From positions 246,573,803 through 246,637,802 of the forward strand of contig OV884059.1 of the NCBI GenBank assembly GCA_930367215.1: a stretch of DNA of 64,000 bases. The letters are read 5' to 3'. The stretch is from Pollenia angustigena. Lineage: Eukaryota; Arthropoda; Insecta; Diptera; Polleniidae. The notes below the pieces were generated by a model, which did not search any database, had not been told where the DNA came from, and saw only the letters and a program-made list of their open reading frames with translations. Of this stretch, positions 19,092-31,489 are shown piece after piece. Positions within the stretch are counted from its first letter, which is position 1. Each line of letters starts with the position of its first letter. A program made the translations under genes and the position numbers.

Positions 19092-19092
19092 T

Positions 19093-19240
19093 AAATCATT
19101 TGCAAAGGCAGCTTTCGGAAAAAGAGAAAGAAAAGTTTTTTTTGGTATTGAAGTGGCAATGTGTAATTTGCCCCTTTGCATTATTTGTGTAATCAAAACA
19201 AATAATGCAAAGGGGCAGCTTTCGAAGAAAAAGACAGCAA
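19093..19240. repeat. Short direct duplication plus a 20-bp-stem hairpin
   Basis: TGCAAAGGCAGCTTTCG at about 19101 recurs as TGCAAAGGGGCAGCTTTCG at about 19206. Between them 19169-19217 forms a hairpin, TGCCCCTTTGCATTATTTGT with its exact reverse complement around a 9-base loop. Confidence 0.7.
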
Positions 19241-19282
19241 AAATGTTCCACTTGTACGACTATAAATTTTACTAGTTAAATT

Positions 19283-19330
19283 GCTTAATTCGGCTATGCC
19301 GAATCTTATGTACCGTGAGGTCGGAAATTA
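19283..19330 (+). repeat. DINE-1-like terminal fragment
   Basis: Carries the terminal palindrome TTCGGCTATGCCGAA followed by a decayed TATGTACC. Downstream to about 20300 is AT-rich sequence in which I see no gene. Confidence 0.45.
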
Positions 19331-20303
19331 TATGTATATGTTTAATTTATAACTTATTTTTTTTTTGTTTTGTTATAAAATATATAGTAGGTTTTGGAAA
19401 TTAATCAATTTGAGTTTTCTATGAAAATTTTAAAATATAATGACAGTTTTTCTTAATAAAAAAAAACTTAAAATTTTTTTTTAATAATTGAATTGAAAAG
19501 TTATACGGAATAATAGCTAAATAAATTTAAAGATAATTACAATTTAATTCACGCGAAAAATTCGGAGATAAGGTAAATATTCTATTGGCCTTAGGCTTTG
19601 CTATACGTAAATTTTATTAATATTTATCAACTTATCTATATGTTTTATTGAATCGGAAGATTGACAAACATTTAGCTGGAAAGAAAGGCATCATATATAT
19701 GAATAGAAAAGCCTTTTGTATTTGGAAATTTTTATTAAAAGGACAAGGAACTTTAAAAATACGTTTCGCGGGGGATTTTCCCAACAAAGCTGAGGGAACT
19801 ACGGTTTTATTACCTTAAGATTTGCCACTGAACTTGGCTTGGCAAATTTCCGTTTTTATACTGATCGTTGGATTGCATAAATTCTTTTCTTTTCATAATT
19901 AACAATCTTTAAATAGTGGTTATTTGAATTGGCAATCATTTAAAATGGTATCAAGCTATTTTTAACGTTAACTGTCGAGATTTTGATTTTAAAATTCAAA
20001 TATTTTATATTTTAACTTTGATTTATTGTTTAAAATTTATATTTAGAAATTTAAAGTGTTCTACTTGCTAACATCACAAACAATCTTACAAACCTTCATA
20101 ATTTTTCCAATTTAAAGTGAAGTAACTAAAGGAGACTCGAACATCAGGCCTGAAAACAACGAGGGACATCCGGTGAGTTTGGTTTAGTTGGAATTTTAAT
20201 ACACTTATGGCCAATTTTCAGGATTGATATTAAAACACATTTATTTTTAAAATCGTTTTAAATACAAAATTCTCTTCTTCACTATAAACTTAAGTGAAAC
20301 TTA

Positions 20304-20457
20304 GGCCCCTATTACGGTTTACAACTCAACTGGTTGTGATCAGTTGTAATTTTTGTTATGTTTTTGTTCACCGCAATTTAGCAAAGTTGTAAACCATAAT
20401 ACAAAAATTAAAAAATTACAACTCAACTGAGTTGAGTTGTAAACCGTAATAGGGGCC
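20304..20457. mobile_element. 154-bp MITE, TTA target duplication (PIF/Harbinger-like)
   Basis: Ends GGCCCCTATTACGGTTTACA and the exact reverse complement, flanked by TTA at 20301-20303 and 20458-20460. The interior repeats ACAACTCAACT. Confidence 0.85.
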
Positions 20458-20482
20458 TTAAGTCACCGATGTGGTACACTTA

Positions 20483-20618
20483 GGGGGTAATTTTGTTGTT
20501 CACTTCACCTTGCGTTGAGAAAATTTTCATATAAAATTTTTTGAATTTTAAAAATTTCAAAAAATTTTATATGAAAATTTTCTCAACGCAATGTGAAGTG
20601 AACAACAAAATTACCCCC
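20483..20618. mobile_element. 136-bp near-perfect palindrome, TTA target duplication
   Basis: GGGGGTAATTTTGTTGTTCA at the left and its reverse complement at the right, arms about 65 bp with one or two mismatches, flanked by TTA at 20480-20482 and 20619-20621. Only 25 bp separate it from the previous MITE. Confidence 0.88.
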
Positions 20619-21391
20619 TTAATTTCAACTTAAGTTTCCATTGTAATATTTTAGCAAGGTGGCCTCAATATCACAACAATACAACAACAACAGGCAAAGC
20701 ATTAACAGTCAGCTGTTTTTTCAGACCACCTTGTTAATAAATACACTTTTTTATATTTTTTTTTTGTATTTAGTAGTGCTACCATACTTTTATCTTAATT
20801 AAATAAGACTTTTCAAATAAAACTCAAAAAACCAACCTGTTTTAAATACGATTTAAGTTTGTTATGAAAATTAATTTAATATTGATTTAAATACTATCCT
20901 GAAAATTGGGCATTACATTTTTTTTTATTAATTTTTATTTTTATAACAAGTGGTAACACATGGATTAAAAATAGGGATAAATAAATAAAGTTATTTATGT
21001 TTTATAAATACCTATTATTATTTATTTATTCCAAATTTTGATATAACACTACAAATAATGAACAAAAGTTAAGTTTTGTTGAATTATTATGCTTAAATTT
21101 GGTTATTATGTTAAACACTTTAGCAATATAAATACAATCTTTATCATAGTAATTTTTGTTTATATCCCAAAATATTAATTAATTTTGAATAACATCGGAA
21201 CATTTTAATTAGTTGTGGTTTATATATATGTATTGTTCTTTTGTTGATTCGAAAATGTTTGTCAAATAAATCTTTCTTTAGAAAATATGATATATTAGAT
21301 AATTTTATAATTTATTCCATGAAACGATAAGGTGATTTAGGTAAGAGAAATTAGGGCTACTGCGGAACCATGATATAGGTAGCAAGGGGGT

Positions 21392-21416
21392 GGGGGGGGG
21401 GGGGGGGGGGGGGGGG
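21392..21416 (+). repeat. Run of 25 G
   Basis: Uninterrupted G tract, with five more G just upstream (21386-21390), in otherwise AT-rich DNA. It could form quadruplex structures or be an assembly weak point. Confidence 0.95.
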
Positions 21417-21699
21417 TATAGAAAATCGAAAGGGCAATACCATCTGTTCCTTTTTATTCAGAGTGGTACATTTTGTTATTTTAGTTTTATTGATTTTAGT
21501 TATTGGATTGGATTTTAGTTATATATATATATATTTTTTTTTTAAACTTCGACGTATTTGCTACCTAAATTTTAAAATTTATGAAGCGAGCCGTAGCCTA
21601 TCTCAAAGGAAACAAGAACCATCCCAAATTTCCCTAAGCACGGCCGGATTCATTGGTAGCCCAGTTTCCTGAAATGTAGGGCCCTCAGTGGTGGTTCGT

Positions 21700-22610
21700 C
21701 ACAATACCCTTCACCATAGTATTGAAAACCCGATTGTTCTTCAGCTCGTATGGCATGAACGCTATCATATCAAATTCCTTATTCCGGGAGCATATTTGTA
21801 TGGGTGAAATAATAGGTCGATTTCGCTGATTTTTAAAACCAAACAAATCTCATATCTAGAGAATATTTATGGTCAATTTCATTATTATAGCTTGTTTTCT
21901 ATGCGCCCTATCGTAGCAAAATCTTAAATTCGGGAGGAACTTTGTACGGAGGTCAGGTGAAATAATGCACCGATGCTTTAGAAATATTTGAGCCAAATTT
22001 GGTTGACCTAGCTCATATGGTATTATACCAAGCCATTATTTTTGCATCTCCAAAGCAAATGTCAACCTCAGCCTTATCGCGGCGAACCCTGTTTCTACAA
22101 ATAAGGACATGGCGAAAAATAATAAAAAAATTTGTAACTTAACGAAGCGTTGTTTTGATACAGTTTATGCGTAAATAATAGAGAGCAGCATAAAATGTTT
22201 TGAAAGTTATCTGTTCTATTTCACACTTCTTCCAATTACTGCATTTAAGTGTTAACGCAATTACAAATAACAAACATGATTCTCACTTAAATAAATCAAG
22301 CATCATTCGAAAAGCTTTTGAGTTTTCAAAACAAGTAGAATATTAAAAAAACCGAAAAAAAATTAAGAAAAGGTAAATCATAACAAAAGCGTAAAAATAT
22401 TTAACTGCAATGTAATTAAATAATTTAGGGCCGTTCAGGACACTTCAAAAAGTAAAGGTTCATGGGTTAAAATAGTTTGTAGTTATATATTAGATGCTTT
22501 CTTTGTCTTCTGAAACCCCATTTCAACTTAAGAACTAGAATATATAAATACTATGATCTAAGATCAATATTGTAGAAATTACAAACCGGTTAACAAACTT
22601 ACACTCAAAA
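21700..22610 (+). repeat. Decayed DINE-like repeat
   Basis: Begins with AATACCCTTCACCATAGT and ends near AGATCAATATTGTAGAAATTACAAACCGG, echoing the end at 5340-5380. The middle has no ORF above noise. Placement is tentative. Confidence 0.35.
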
Positions 22611-23029
22611 TATAATGTAGTTAAATTCAAACGAAAATTCATTTTAAACAAATTAAAATTCAGTTAGAAAACGGATCATTTACATTTCATTTAAAACAAA
22701 TGGGTTTTTCATTGATTTCTAAATTTTTTATTTATTGAACAGCATATTCGTTAAAATTTAATAGTTTTTACTTTTAAAAAATATATTTTAAACGACAAAA
22801 ACCAAACTACATAACAAAATAAATACGGAAAAACATTATTTTTTGGTAGTTTGTTTTTTGAATAACAAACATTTTTTTTTTCTTTTCATTATTTATTTAT
22901 TGAATCTTCATATATTAAATATGAACTAACAATAATTAATCAAATCTTAACCTAATACGTTATTTTTTGTCCTGCCAGTGCCAGACAAAAATTTTCTTCA
23001 TCGCGGGTTCTGTTCACTTTTATAGGTGT

Positions 23030-25686
23030 TTATCGCTCATCTAATTGGATAAGTGCTGCAGTGTCTCTTCTTCTTAAACGAGTGTGGCCGCTATCATTTA
23101 AAATATTTCGTGCTAGTGGGTTCGGGTGCGATTCGAGCCTTTTTAAGTATTTTACTGCATATTTCGTAATCATAGTTTTAACTAATGGAACATTAAGATC
23201 CTTGTGAATATTTGAGTTTTAACATACCAAGGGGCAGCTGTGATTATTCGAAGTAGTTTATTTTGGCGCCTTTGAATTTTTTCGATATTAGAGGCCGAGG
23301 CAGTGCCCCATAACTGAATACCATAGCACCAGATTGGCTTTAAGATGGAGTTGTAAAGAAGAAGTTTGCAGTCGAGACTAAGGACAGAGTTTCTTCCAAT
23401 AAGCCAATGAAATTGGATGGCTTTTAGTTTCATTTGAGTTAATTTTGCCTCTATATGGCTTTTCCACGTTAAACGGCGATCTAGATGAATACCGAGGTAT
23501 TTTACATGCGAATTTTGAGGTATTATTTGATTATTGATTTTAATAGGGGGGCATGATTCCCGACGCAAGGTGAATGTTATATGTACGCATTTTTGCTCAT
23601 TGACCTCTATCCTCCATTGCTTTAACCATAGTTCGAGTTGAAATATATGATCCTGTAGGTATCGAGATGCTTCTTGACGGTTTTCGTGCACGCTCAAAAA
23701 AGCTGTATCATCAGCAAATGTTGAAGTTTGTGTGTAGTTGTTTGTTGGCATGTCCGAGGTATATATTAAGTATAAAAGTGGGCCCAGGATGCTTCCCTGA
23801 GGGACTCCAGCGTCAATTTGCTGAGGAGAGCTTAAATAATCACCTTCTTTAATAATAAATTTTCGACCGACTAAGTAGCTTTCTAACAGCTTGTGTGTGT
23901 TTACTGGTAAGTTGAGCTTCAATTTATGTAATAAGCCTTCATGCCAGACTTTATCAAAAGCTTGAGAAACATCGATGAAGAGAGCGGAGCAATATTTTTT
24001 TTCTTCAAAGGCTTTTCTTATTGCGTTTACTATACGATGGGTTTGCTCAATTGTGCTGTGTTCTCTTCTAAAGCCGAATTGGTGGTTAGGAATACATCTA
24101 TTGTCATTTAAAATTGGGGTTAATTTTGACGCTAACAGCTTCTCAAACAGCTTTGATATATTAGAAAGTAAGCTTATAGGCCTATATGACTCAACTTTTG
24201 TGTGATCCTTTCCAGGTTTAGGTATCATGGTGACTAAGGAGGCCTTCCACTTTTGAGGATAGTATTCAAGGCGTAAAATAGCATTAAAAATCAAAAGAAT
24301 AATTTTCTTTGCTATGCTGGGTAGCTCCAAAAGCACTTTGTTGCTGATCTTATCAAAACCAGGAGCCTTCTTGGGGTTTAAATCACAAATAGCCTTTTCG
24401 ATTTCTCTTATCTCAAATCTTAGCGGAACAGCTGCTCTAGCAGCAACAGGTGGTAACTCGACCGCAATATCGTGAGATATATTTGGGGTAAATACGTTTT
24501 TTAAATGATTGACATACAGATTTCCTTTTTCAACATCATTTCTTGCCCAACTTCCATTCAAGTTTCTTAATGGTGGTTTAGAGACAACTGGCCTTTTGAG
24601 ATTTCTAGCTGCGCGCCATAATGAGTAGTTTGATTGTGGGGTTGCATCAAGTTCCTCAAGATATTTTTCCAGAGAAGCCGTTTTCTTAGTCTGCAGTAAC
24701 TTTCTAAGTCTTTTTGTACACTCTTTAAGTAAGTTCTTAAGTTGAGGGGATCTGTGCAATTGCCAATCTCTTCGAGCCCTCCTTTTTTCAGACAAAAGAT
24801 GCTCGACATCTGTGGAATATATTTTAATAGTTTTTGTTTTTTTGGGGGCAATATTTTAATGTTGAACAGCTAGTTTCAGAAAACTGTCAAAATTGTCAAT
24901 AGAGCGATCTACATAATCCGGTGTACTGAGCGGAATATTTTCTGTGCAATGGGTACTGAGATATTTTTTATATTTTAACCAATTAATTTGCGTAGCTGTC
25001 GTCGGAGGTACAATTCTATTGGGGTTCATTATAGTAACAATTGTAGGTGTGTGGTCGGAAGATAAATCTAGGGAGGCTTCAACATGAATCGTTTCTATGG
25101 GAATGTTTTTAACCACGCCGAAATCGATGACATCTGGAATTTTTTGATGATCAGTGGGCCAATATGTTGGTTGTCCGCTCGCTACCACATTTAAATCCAT
25201 TTTAGAAATTGTGTTAAATAAAACACGACCCTTTGGTGTTATAAGTCGCGACCCCCAGAAGGTATGTTTAGCGTTATAATCGCCAGCGGCTAGGAAACAC
25301 GGTCCTAATGATTTAAAATATTTATAATATTGGTCCTCCGATATTGAAAATCTAGGCGGGGAGTATAACGATGAAATTACTAGGTTTCTATTTAATTCCT
25401 CAACGCAAATGTTCGTTGCTTGGAGATAATCTTCACGATGATCACACATTAGGTAGTGTTTCACTCGGGTTTTTATTAAAATGGCAGAACCTCCACAAGC
25501 TCTATCTCGAGGGTCCTTGGTATCATATAGTATATAACCATTTATTTTAAACGTATTTCTTGAGGTCAAATGAGTTTCAGAAATCATCATGACATCAATT
25601 TGTTTATTTTTAAGAAAGTATTCTAATTCATTTTTATGTTGGCGGATGCCGTTTGCGTTCCAAAAACAAATTTTTAAACAGTTCAT
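23030..25686 (-). pseudogene. Jockey-type ORF2: endonuclease plus reverse transcriptase, two lesions
   Basis: Makes the target nick and primes cDNA. From ATG 25686 the APE-type endonuclease shows WNANGI, SETHL (~40), GDYNAKH (~138) and SDHTP (~209). An in-frame TAA at 24856-24858 interrupts the linker; the same frame resumes into the reverse transcriptase with KAPGFDKI, YRPISLLS, FIDVSQAFD, GVPQGSILGP, catalytic FADDTAF and YLGIHLD. Near 23215 a one-base shift diverts the frame; the true C-terminus continues in another frame (HKDLNVPLV...RRRDTAALIQLDER) to the stop at 23030. No RNase H domain, as usual for jockey. Its start overlaps the end of ORF1 by ATGA. Confidence 0.9.
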
Positions 25687-27197
25687 GGTTTATTAAGTAC
25701 AGCTTGCAATAACATCGATTGCATTCTAAGCATTTCCTGCATCATATTACCCATTGTGTTCGTAAAATTATTTACCGTTTGCACTAATGTTTCCATGGTT
25801 TTTTCTAAGCGACTTAAATTAGAAACTGGAGTTTCATCATTACTTGGCGAAGCACCTTGCATTGGCTGATGGTTTGATTTTAGGACGTTAGCGTAAGAGG
25901 TTCTGTTATTACTAGGCTGGGGGGCTTGAATTGCATTTGTGTTTACTTGATTTGCAACCTGCATTTGAGGGGTATTTGTTTTTGGTCCAACCGTCTGCTT
26001 GACGATATTATATACAGGGCATCCTCTATAATTGGCAGTGTGATTACCGCCACAGTTGCTACATTTTTTTACGTTGGGGTCGGTTTTAGACTTATCGCAA
26101 GAAACTGTACCGTGTAGTTCACCACATACTACGCAGACAGGGGGTAAATAGCAGTATGCCTTAGTATGACCATACTCTTGACAGTTTAAACATTGAACGG
26201 GACCATTTCTTTTGTGCGGCTCTTCTATAGTTATTCTTCTGTAGAGAATATATTTTAAATTGTAAATAGGATGTGTTTCGTTTTTTTTAAGTTTTACGTC
26301 GCCGGGTTCAAACTCAACTCGAAAGAGTGGTGGAATTTTTTCTCTATTTTTAATATTTACTACATGCTTTACCTTAAAGCCTTTTTCTTCTAAGAATATT
26401 TTAACCTCTTCTGGGTCTACGCATGAGTCAATGCCCTTGATTACTACTTGAAGACCTTTACTGCTCTTCAGTTGATAAGTATAAAAGTTTTTATTCAGAG
26501 TCTCAAATCTTGTAATTACTTTTCGAAAATCATCCTCGTGATTCACCTGTATTTTAGTCTCGTTAATGATACCGCGCTTTATTGCAGCTACATAAAAGGA
26601 ATTTTCACCTATCACCGAAATTAAACTTTTTATTAACTCATTAGAGTTTTGCTCTCTAAGGTATATCGGGGGTGGCTTAGACGATTTAATGACGTTTGGT
26701 GCTTCAGAGGATTCATCCTCCAGAATCGCAAAACGATTTTGTGTATTTATTTTATCAAATGATGGTACTTTTGAGGCCGAAGCAACTGCTGCAGAGGTAG
26801 GGCTGCGTCCCCGTTTAAGCACTGTTATGTACCTGTCCATACCAACTTGTACTGTAGGCTTTTGGCAGCTTTTTACAGGGGGATTTTCCATTGCATTTGT
26901 GTTTAAGTTCATGGTTTCATTTCCCACTAAATTTGTTTTTGACGTCACGGCAATACTTGCTGGCCTGGCAACACTGGTCACCAAATCTAGTTGTAGTTTT
27001 TTTAATGAGTCACTATCCACTGTTTTTGTAAACACCGAGGGTGATAGGGAACGTGTTCTAGTAATTGGCTTAGCCGTTAAATAGTTGATATTATTTTGTT
27101 TAGTTTTATTTATTTCCGCATTATTTTCGTTTGATTGAACTAAAACGTAAACGTTTCTTTCATTTTGTCTTAGTGTTGTTTCACTGTTCGTACTCAT
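25683..27197 (-). CDS. Jockey-type ORF1, nucleic-acid-binding Gag-like protein (504 aa)
   Basis: RNA-binding partner of the element's reverse transcriptase. The N-terminal 200 residues are Ser/Thr/Asn-rich and poorly conserved. Residues ~215-330 form the PRE_C2HC-like/RRM-like region (YTYQLKSSKGLQVVIKGI). Three Cys/His knuckles follow: CLNCQEYGHTKAYC (~334), CVVCGELHGTVSC (~354) and CSNCGGNHTANYRGC (~375). A Gln/Asn-rich tail includes RTSYANVLK and a Met-rich amphipathic C-terminus. The frame is intact; ATG 27197 is the first in frame. Confidence 0.9.
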   Translation of the reverse strand: MSTNSETTLRQNERNVYVLVQSNENNAEINKTKQNNINYLTAKPITRTRSLSPSVFTKTVDSDSLKKLQLDLVTSVARPASIAVTSKTNLVGNETMNLNTNAMENPPVKSCQKPTVQVGMDRYITVLKRGRSPTSAAVASASKVPSFDKINTQNRFAILEDESSEAPNVIKSSKPPPIYLREQNSNELIKSLISVIGENSFYVAAIKRGIINETKIQVNHEDDFRKVITRFETLNKNFYTYQLKSSKGLQVVIKGIDSCVDPEEVKIFLEEKGFKVKHVVNIKNREKIPPLFRVEFEPGDVKLKKNETHPIYNLKYILYRRITIEEPHKRNGPVQCLNCQEYGHTKAYCYLPPVCVVCGELHGTVSCDKSKTDPNVKKCSNCGGNHTANYRGCPVYNIVKQTVGPKTNTPQMQVANQVNTNAIQAPQPSNNRTSYANVLKSNHQPMQGASPSNDETPVSNLSRLEKTMETLVQTVNNFTNTMGNMMQEMLRMQSMLLQAVLNKP

Positions 27198-27679
27198 GCA
27201 AAGAGTTGTTTTTGTTTTTCACCGTTTTGCTTTGCTTTAATATTTTTATTATTTATTGTATTTTACAACAACAAAAAAAAACAAGAAATTTTATTGTTTT
27301 TGTTCAGAATATGTATACACATGTATGAACATTCATACATACGTATTTATTTTTACTGTTTTATTTTATTTAATTTTATCGTTTTAAATTGTTCACTATT
27401 ATGTTAAATAATTTAAATAACAAAATATGTATATTATTTTTTTTAAGCGTCCATTCGCTGCTTATTTTACAAAATCAAATGTGATTAATTAATAGTTCAA
27501 ATCGTATGCGGGGCTAAAATACACGTCTGTATCACAACAAAGCACAAACCGAACAAACATAAACGTTAAAAAATAAAATTATTCGTAAAATAACTATATA
27601 TTTTTATTAAATTTTTACAGTACGGAAAACGAATTTAATAACCCACAATCACTTACTGTAATAATATACTATATTTTGT

Positions 27680-28537
27680 TACCCCTCTGAAAATAAAGCT
27701 TGATATCTTTTGTTATGATTCCCAAAATATTTTGGTTCTAGCGTTGACCACCAGTGAGCTGGACCATTTTTAAAAAAGGGATTTTTTTAGGGTTTTCGAA
27801 TTTTTGTGTAGTTTGCTCCAAGACGACATCTTCTTCTTCTATCTTCGGGGGCGTGGCAAAATTAAATTTTCATATTGCACCACCAATGACTTCCAAATAA
27901 TTTGGACGATTTTTTCTTTAAAATGATCGCCATGGTCCAACTAAGATTTATACGAAAATAAAATTTTGCCCCGCCCACTTTTACGCCCACTTTTTTGAAT
28001 TACCTAAAATCAGAAAACGGCTCCATCGATTTGACAAATTTTTCTTTCAAATGTTCGTATTAATCCATTTTAAGTTTTCATCGAAAGAAAAATTTACCAC
28101 GCCTACTTTTACGCCCACTTTTTCTATTAAGCGCATAACTTGAGAACGGCTTGGACGATTTTTTCTTTAAAATCATCGCCATGGACCAACTTAGGTTTTT
28201 ACGGAAAGAAAATTTGGCCCCGCCCACTTTAACGCCCACTTTTTCGATTTACCTAAAATAAGAAAACGGCTTCATCGATTTGACTAATTTTTCTTTCAAA
28301 TGTTCGTATCTTTTTAACGGATTTTAAAAATCGAACGCAAACATTTTTCCTAATTTGCACAGGACAACGTCTGTCGGGTCAGCTAGTACATAAATACAAT
28401 TTGGTATCATCGAAAAGAGTTTTTAAAGCTGCTTCCAATATTTTTAAAAATTATACAGCTCACAGATGGTCGACGCTAGAACCAAAATATTTTGGGAATC
28501 ATCATAAAACATATCAAGCTTTATTTTCAGAGGGGTA
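27680..28537. mobile_element. 858-bp element with ~80-bp inverted ends and INE-1-like interior
   Basis: TACCCCTCTGAAAATAAAGC at 27680 and its reverse complement at 28537 bound arms of about 80 bp (27680-27761 and 28455-28537). The interior repeats CCCCGCCCACTTTTACGCCCAC-like blocks at about 27969, 28099 and 28218, a hallmark of the INE-1/DINE-1 family, and includes GGGTCAGCTAG then T at 28376-28387, a Helitron-like CTAG end. No ORF. Confidence 0.6.
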
Positions 28538-28642
28538 AAAAAAATCAGTTTTTCAGCTCTATACAAGTTGAGTCGGTCTATTGTACATATGTATATCCTT
28601 TTCACCTGTGGTGAAGGGTGTAAAAAGAAAAAAATAATTTGT

Positions 28643-28790
28643 TTAATACAATTTTAAGTAAACCAAATGTTTATATCGATTCTGAGCTTCTTTTAAGGAA
28701 GTTTTTCTAGTCTCTGGCATGGTAACACAAAGAGGTAAAAGTAATAATATTATCATAACAGCTTGAGTCAATAGAGCATCATAAATACTA
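28643..28790 (-). pseudogene. Sugar transporter pseudogene, last exon
   Basis: Encodes the final transmembrane helix and C-terminus: SIYDALLTQAVMIILLLLPL, then PETRKTSLKEAQ, the PETR/K signature that ends the last helix of SLC2 transporters, and a stop at 28643. The acceptor is CACACGTAAG before 28790. Its phase fits the donor at 32659, giving an intron of about 3.9 kb containing a MITE and a hAT. Confidence 0.75.
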
Positions 28791-29091
28791 CTTACGTGTG
28801 GAATAAAAGTGCATATTATTCATAGCTGCGTATTACGAATATTTTTATAACAAATATTTGTTAAAACTAAATAAATATAAATTTTATCAGAATATGAAGA
28901 ATACAAATTAACAAAAATCATCTAATATCTAATAATCACATAACTGAAATCCGACTTTGTTAATTTGAAATTAAATATTTCAAATTTTTTTTTATTTGCT
29001 TGTTGGCCAAGTTTAATCATATTTCAATTCCATGAATTTAAATAAATTTACGATAAATTAAATTTATTTTTATATTATTCGACTAAGATTA

Positions 29092-29304
29092 ATGGTGTTT
29101 TCTTTTCTACAAAAAAGTGCGACATTTCATTTAAAAAAATGCAATTTGGTGTCTGTTTCATAAAAATGTTGCTTCCAAAAAAGGTTGAGTTTTTTAGAAT
29201 AAAACAAGCCACTCTTTTCAGGAGCAAAATGTTTAAGATACAGACTCCAAATTGCATTTTTTTTTAATAAAATGTCACATTTTTTGTAGAAAAGAAAACA
29301 CCAT
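29092..29304. mobile_element. 213-bp MITE, ends ATGGTGTTTTCTTTTC
   Basis: ATGGTGTTTTCTTTTCTACA at the left and its reverse complement at the right. Two ORFs of 60-72 codons inside are shadows of the palindrome. A left-end fragment of the same family recurs at about 60533-60553. Confidence 0.7.
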
Positions 29305-30036
29305 AAGATATATGATATTTTGTTATTCAATATACAAATTAACAAAATTTTTTGTAAAAAAATCTACTTAAAAAAATTTTAAATATTTTTCTCTGATGTG
29401 ATTCAAATAAAAATATTCGTTTTTTTCAATATTCATTAAAAAATTTACAAATAATTTTATTCAACACAAAAAACTTCCCAATAGTTTTATTTAAAAAAAA
29501 AAATTGTAAATACCATAATTCAACAAAAAAACTTCCAAATAATATTATTTGAAAAAAAAAAAAATTATAAATACTTTGATTTATTATAAAGAAAATTCTA
29601 AAATTTTAGAAAATGGAAATTTTTTAACACCTGCGGTTACAAGATGGAATTCGTTATATGATTCTGTAAAAAGATTGCTTAAATTTGAAAATAAACTGAA
29701 AGACGTTTGTAAAGCTCTAAGTATATCGTCTTTTACAAGCATATATATTCAATATCTTAAAAATTACGTATTATTAATGGAGCCCATTTCATTGGCAATT
29801 GACTTTTTACAGTCAGAAGGAGTATTTTATGGGTTTTTGTTGCCTACGTAATTTACAATAAAACTTAAACTTCGAAAAATTGTGTTGAACGAATGTAGCG
29901 TTATCAAAGAAAATATTTTGAACGAGCTTCTTGACTGTATCCATAGCCGCTTAAATGATTTTTTTTCGTTAAATGAAATTTCACATGACGCGATAATAGC
30001 ATCCGTAAGTCACCCAGAAGTAAAATTAAAATGGTA

Positions 30037-31489
30037 CAGTAGTTCCCGCTTAAATGCACCACGCTTAAATGATTACCCCTCTAAAGCCTGGTACTCTGTT
30101 CAACATTTCACGTGAAATGCTGTCAAAATGCATATGAAAAAAACTTGTGCGGAATATCTATGAAATAATGTTGATAGAGTTGTACTCTGTTTATTTTGTG
30201 AAAAAGTTCCGAAATGTTTCTGGCAACATTTTTTTACAACTGCGAAATAATGTAAGCTGCCTTTATTTCACGTGGAATTTTAAGCAAAAGCAAAAAAGTA
30301 TGAACTTAATATTAAATAAGAAATTTAAAATTAAAATAACACGACCGGTAACAGTTTTTTATCCATATTTACTTTTTTTTTAATTAAATTTTTTATTAAA
30401 AAAAATAATTTTAGTAAAATACATGTGGCGTTTGTTTACATACATGAAACAATGTAGCATACTTTGAAGGAATAAAAACGTCAAATTGTACAAACTCGCA
30501 AGATTGGTAACATTGAGAAATGTCAAAATTTTCATGTGGAATAATCAATGTTGCTCAACATTTTTCACAAATTTGAACAGAGTACTAGGCTTTAAATGCG
30601 CAAAATTTACTGGCAAGCAACATTTTCACATAATTACATGAACAAAATTCCACTTAAATGACCTCGCTTAAATGCGTTCCCCGTTTTAATGATTCCTTAT
30701 TTTTGTCCGATATTACATAAATTTGAACAAAATAAATCACTTAAATGCGTAACCAAAAAAACTTTAAATTTTTTTAAATATCCATCAAGGCTTTATAATT
30801 AGTAAAAGTATTTTTGTACTTATATGATGGCAACACAAACATTTAAAAGGGCAGTTGAAGTAAAAGAGTAAATTTCTCTTGAATTTCAAAATTCATAGAG
30901 AATAATTTTAAAGAGTTATCGGAATCTTCTGATGATGAAAAAGAGGAAAGAGTGAATAAGTTGGAGCCTAAATATGGGTTCGAATAAACATTTACGGCTG
31001 TATTTATAAAAAAATTTTAAATTTAATAAAGGTTTACAAAACAAATTTTGTATGAAAATTCTCCTTAATAAACGTTTGTTAAATTTATTAATCGTTTATA
31101 AATATGGGGGTAAGTTTTTAAAGAAAGACCTAAAGACCTATTAATACTTGAAAATAATAAAGGTCGAATAAAATACATATTATAAACAAAACATATTTAT
31201 ATTTTTAATAAAAATGTATGTCCATAAGTATTTATGTAAGAATGTTTATTGAATTAGTTTTAATATTATATGTATTTAATTTCGTATGAAAACTATGTAC
31301 CTATAATAAATTTTATTTTCCCTTATATGTAACTAAAGAAGTACTTTTAAATGATTATTAAGTTTTTTAAGCGAGGTTTTTATAAATGCGTTGATTGCGC
31401 ATTTATCCGGGTTATCGGTTAAATGATTCCCCGTTCAAATGCGTAGAAAACTGAACATTTTTCGATGCGCACTTAAGCGGGAACTACTG
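30037..31489. mobile_element. pogo/Tigger-like element in TA, 1.45 kb
   Basis: Ends CAGTAGTTCCCGCTTAAATG and the reverse complement CTTAAGCGGGAACTACTG, flanked by TA. The CAGTAGTTCCC start is typical of pogo/Tigger members of Tc1/mariner. The hAT reading picks up across it. GCTTAAATG-type motifs recur subterminally. No intact transposase; it is itself interrupted at 30085-30592. Confidence 0.8.
30085..30592. mobile_element. 508-bp MITE nested in the pogo-like element
   Basis: AGCCTGGTACTCTGTTCAA at the left matches the reverse complement of TTTGAACAGAGTACTAGGCT at the right; TAA occurs on both sides. The pogo-type GCTTAAATG sequence continues beyond it. ORFs inside are AT-rich noise. Confidence 0.7.

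Larger units (their letters stand above)
22872..27415 (-). mobile_element. Jockey-like non-LTR retrotransposon, nearly full length
   Basis: Minus-strand element with ORF1, overlapping ORF2, a short 3' UTR and a 3' poly(A) (seen as the T run at 22872-22881). AATAACAAAC at 22861 and AATAACAAAA at 27416 may be the target duplication, setting the 5' end near 27415; the 5' end could instead lie near 27540. It was recently intact: ORF1 is open and ORF2 has one stop and one frameshift. Confidence 0.85.
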
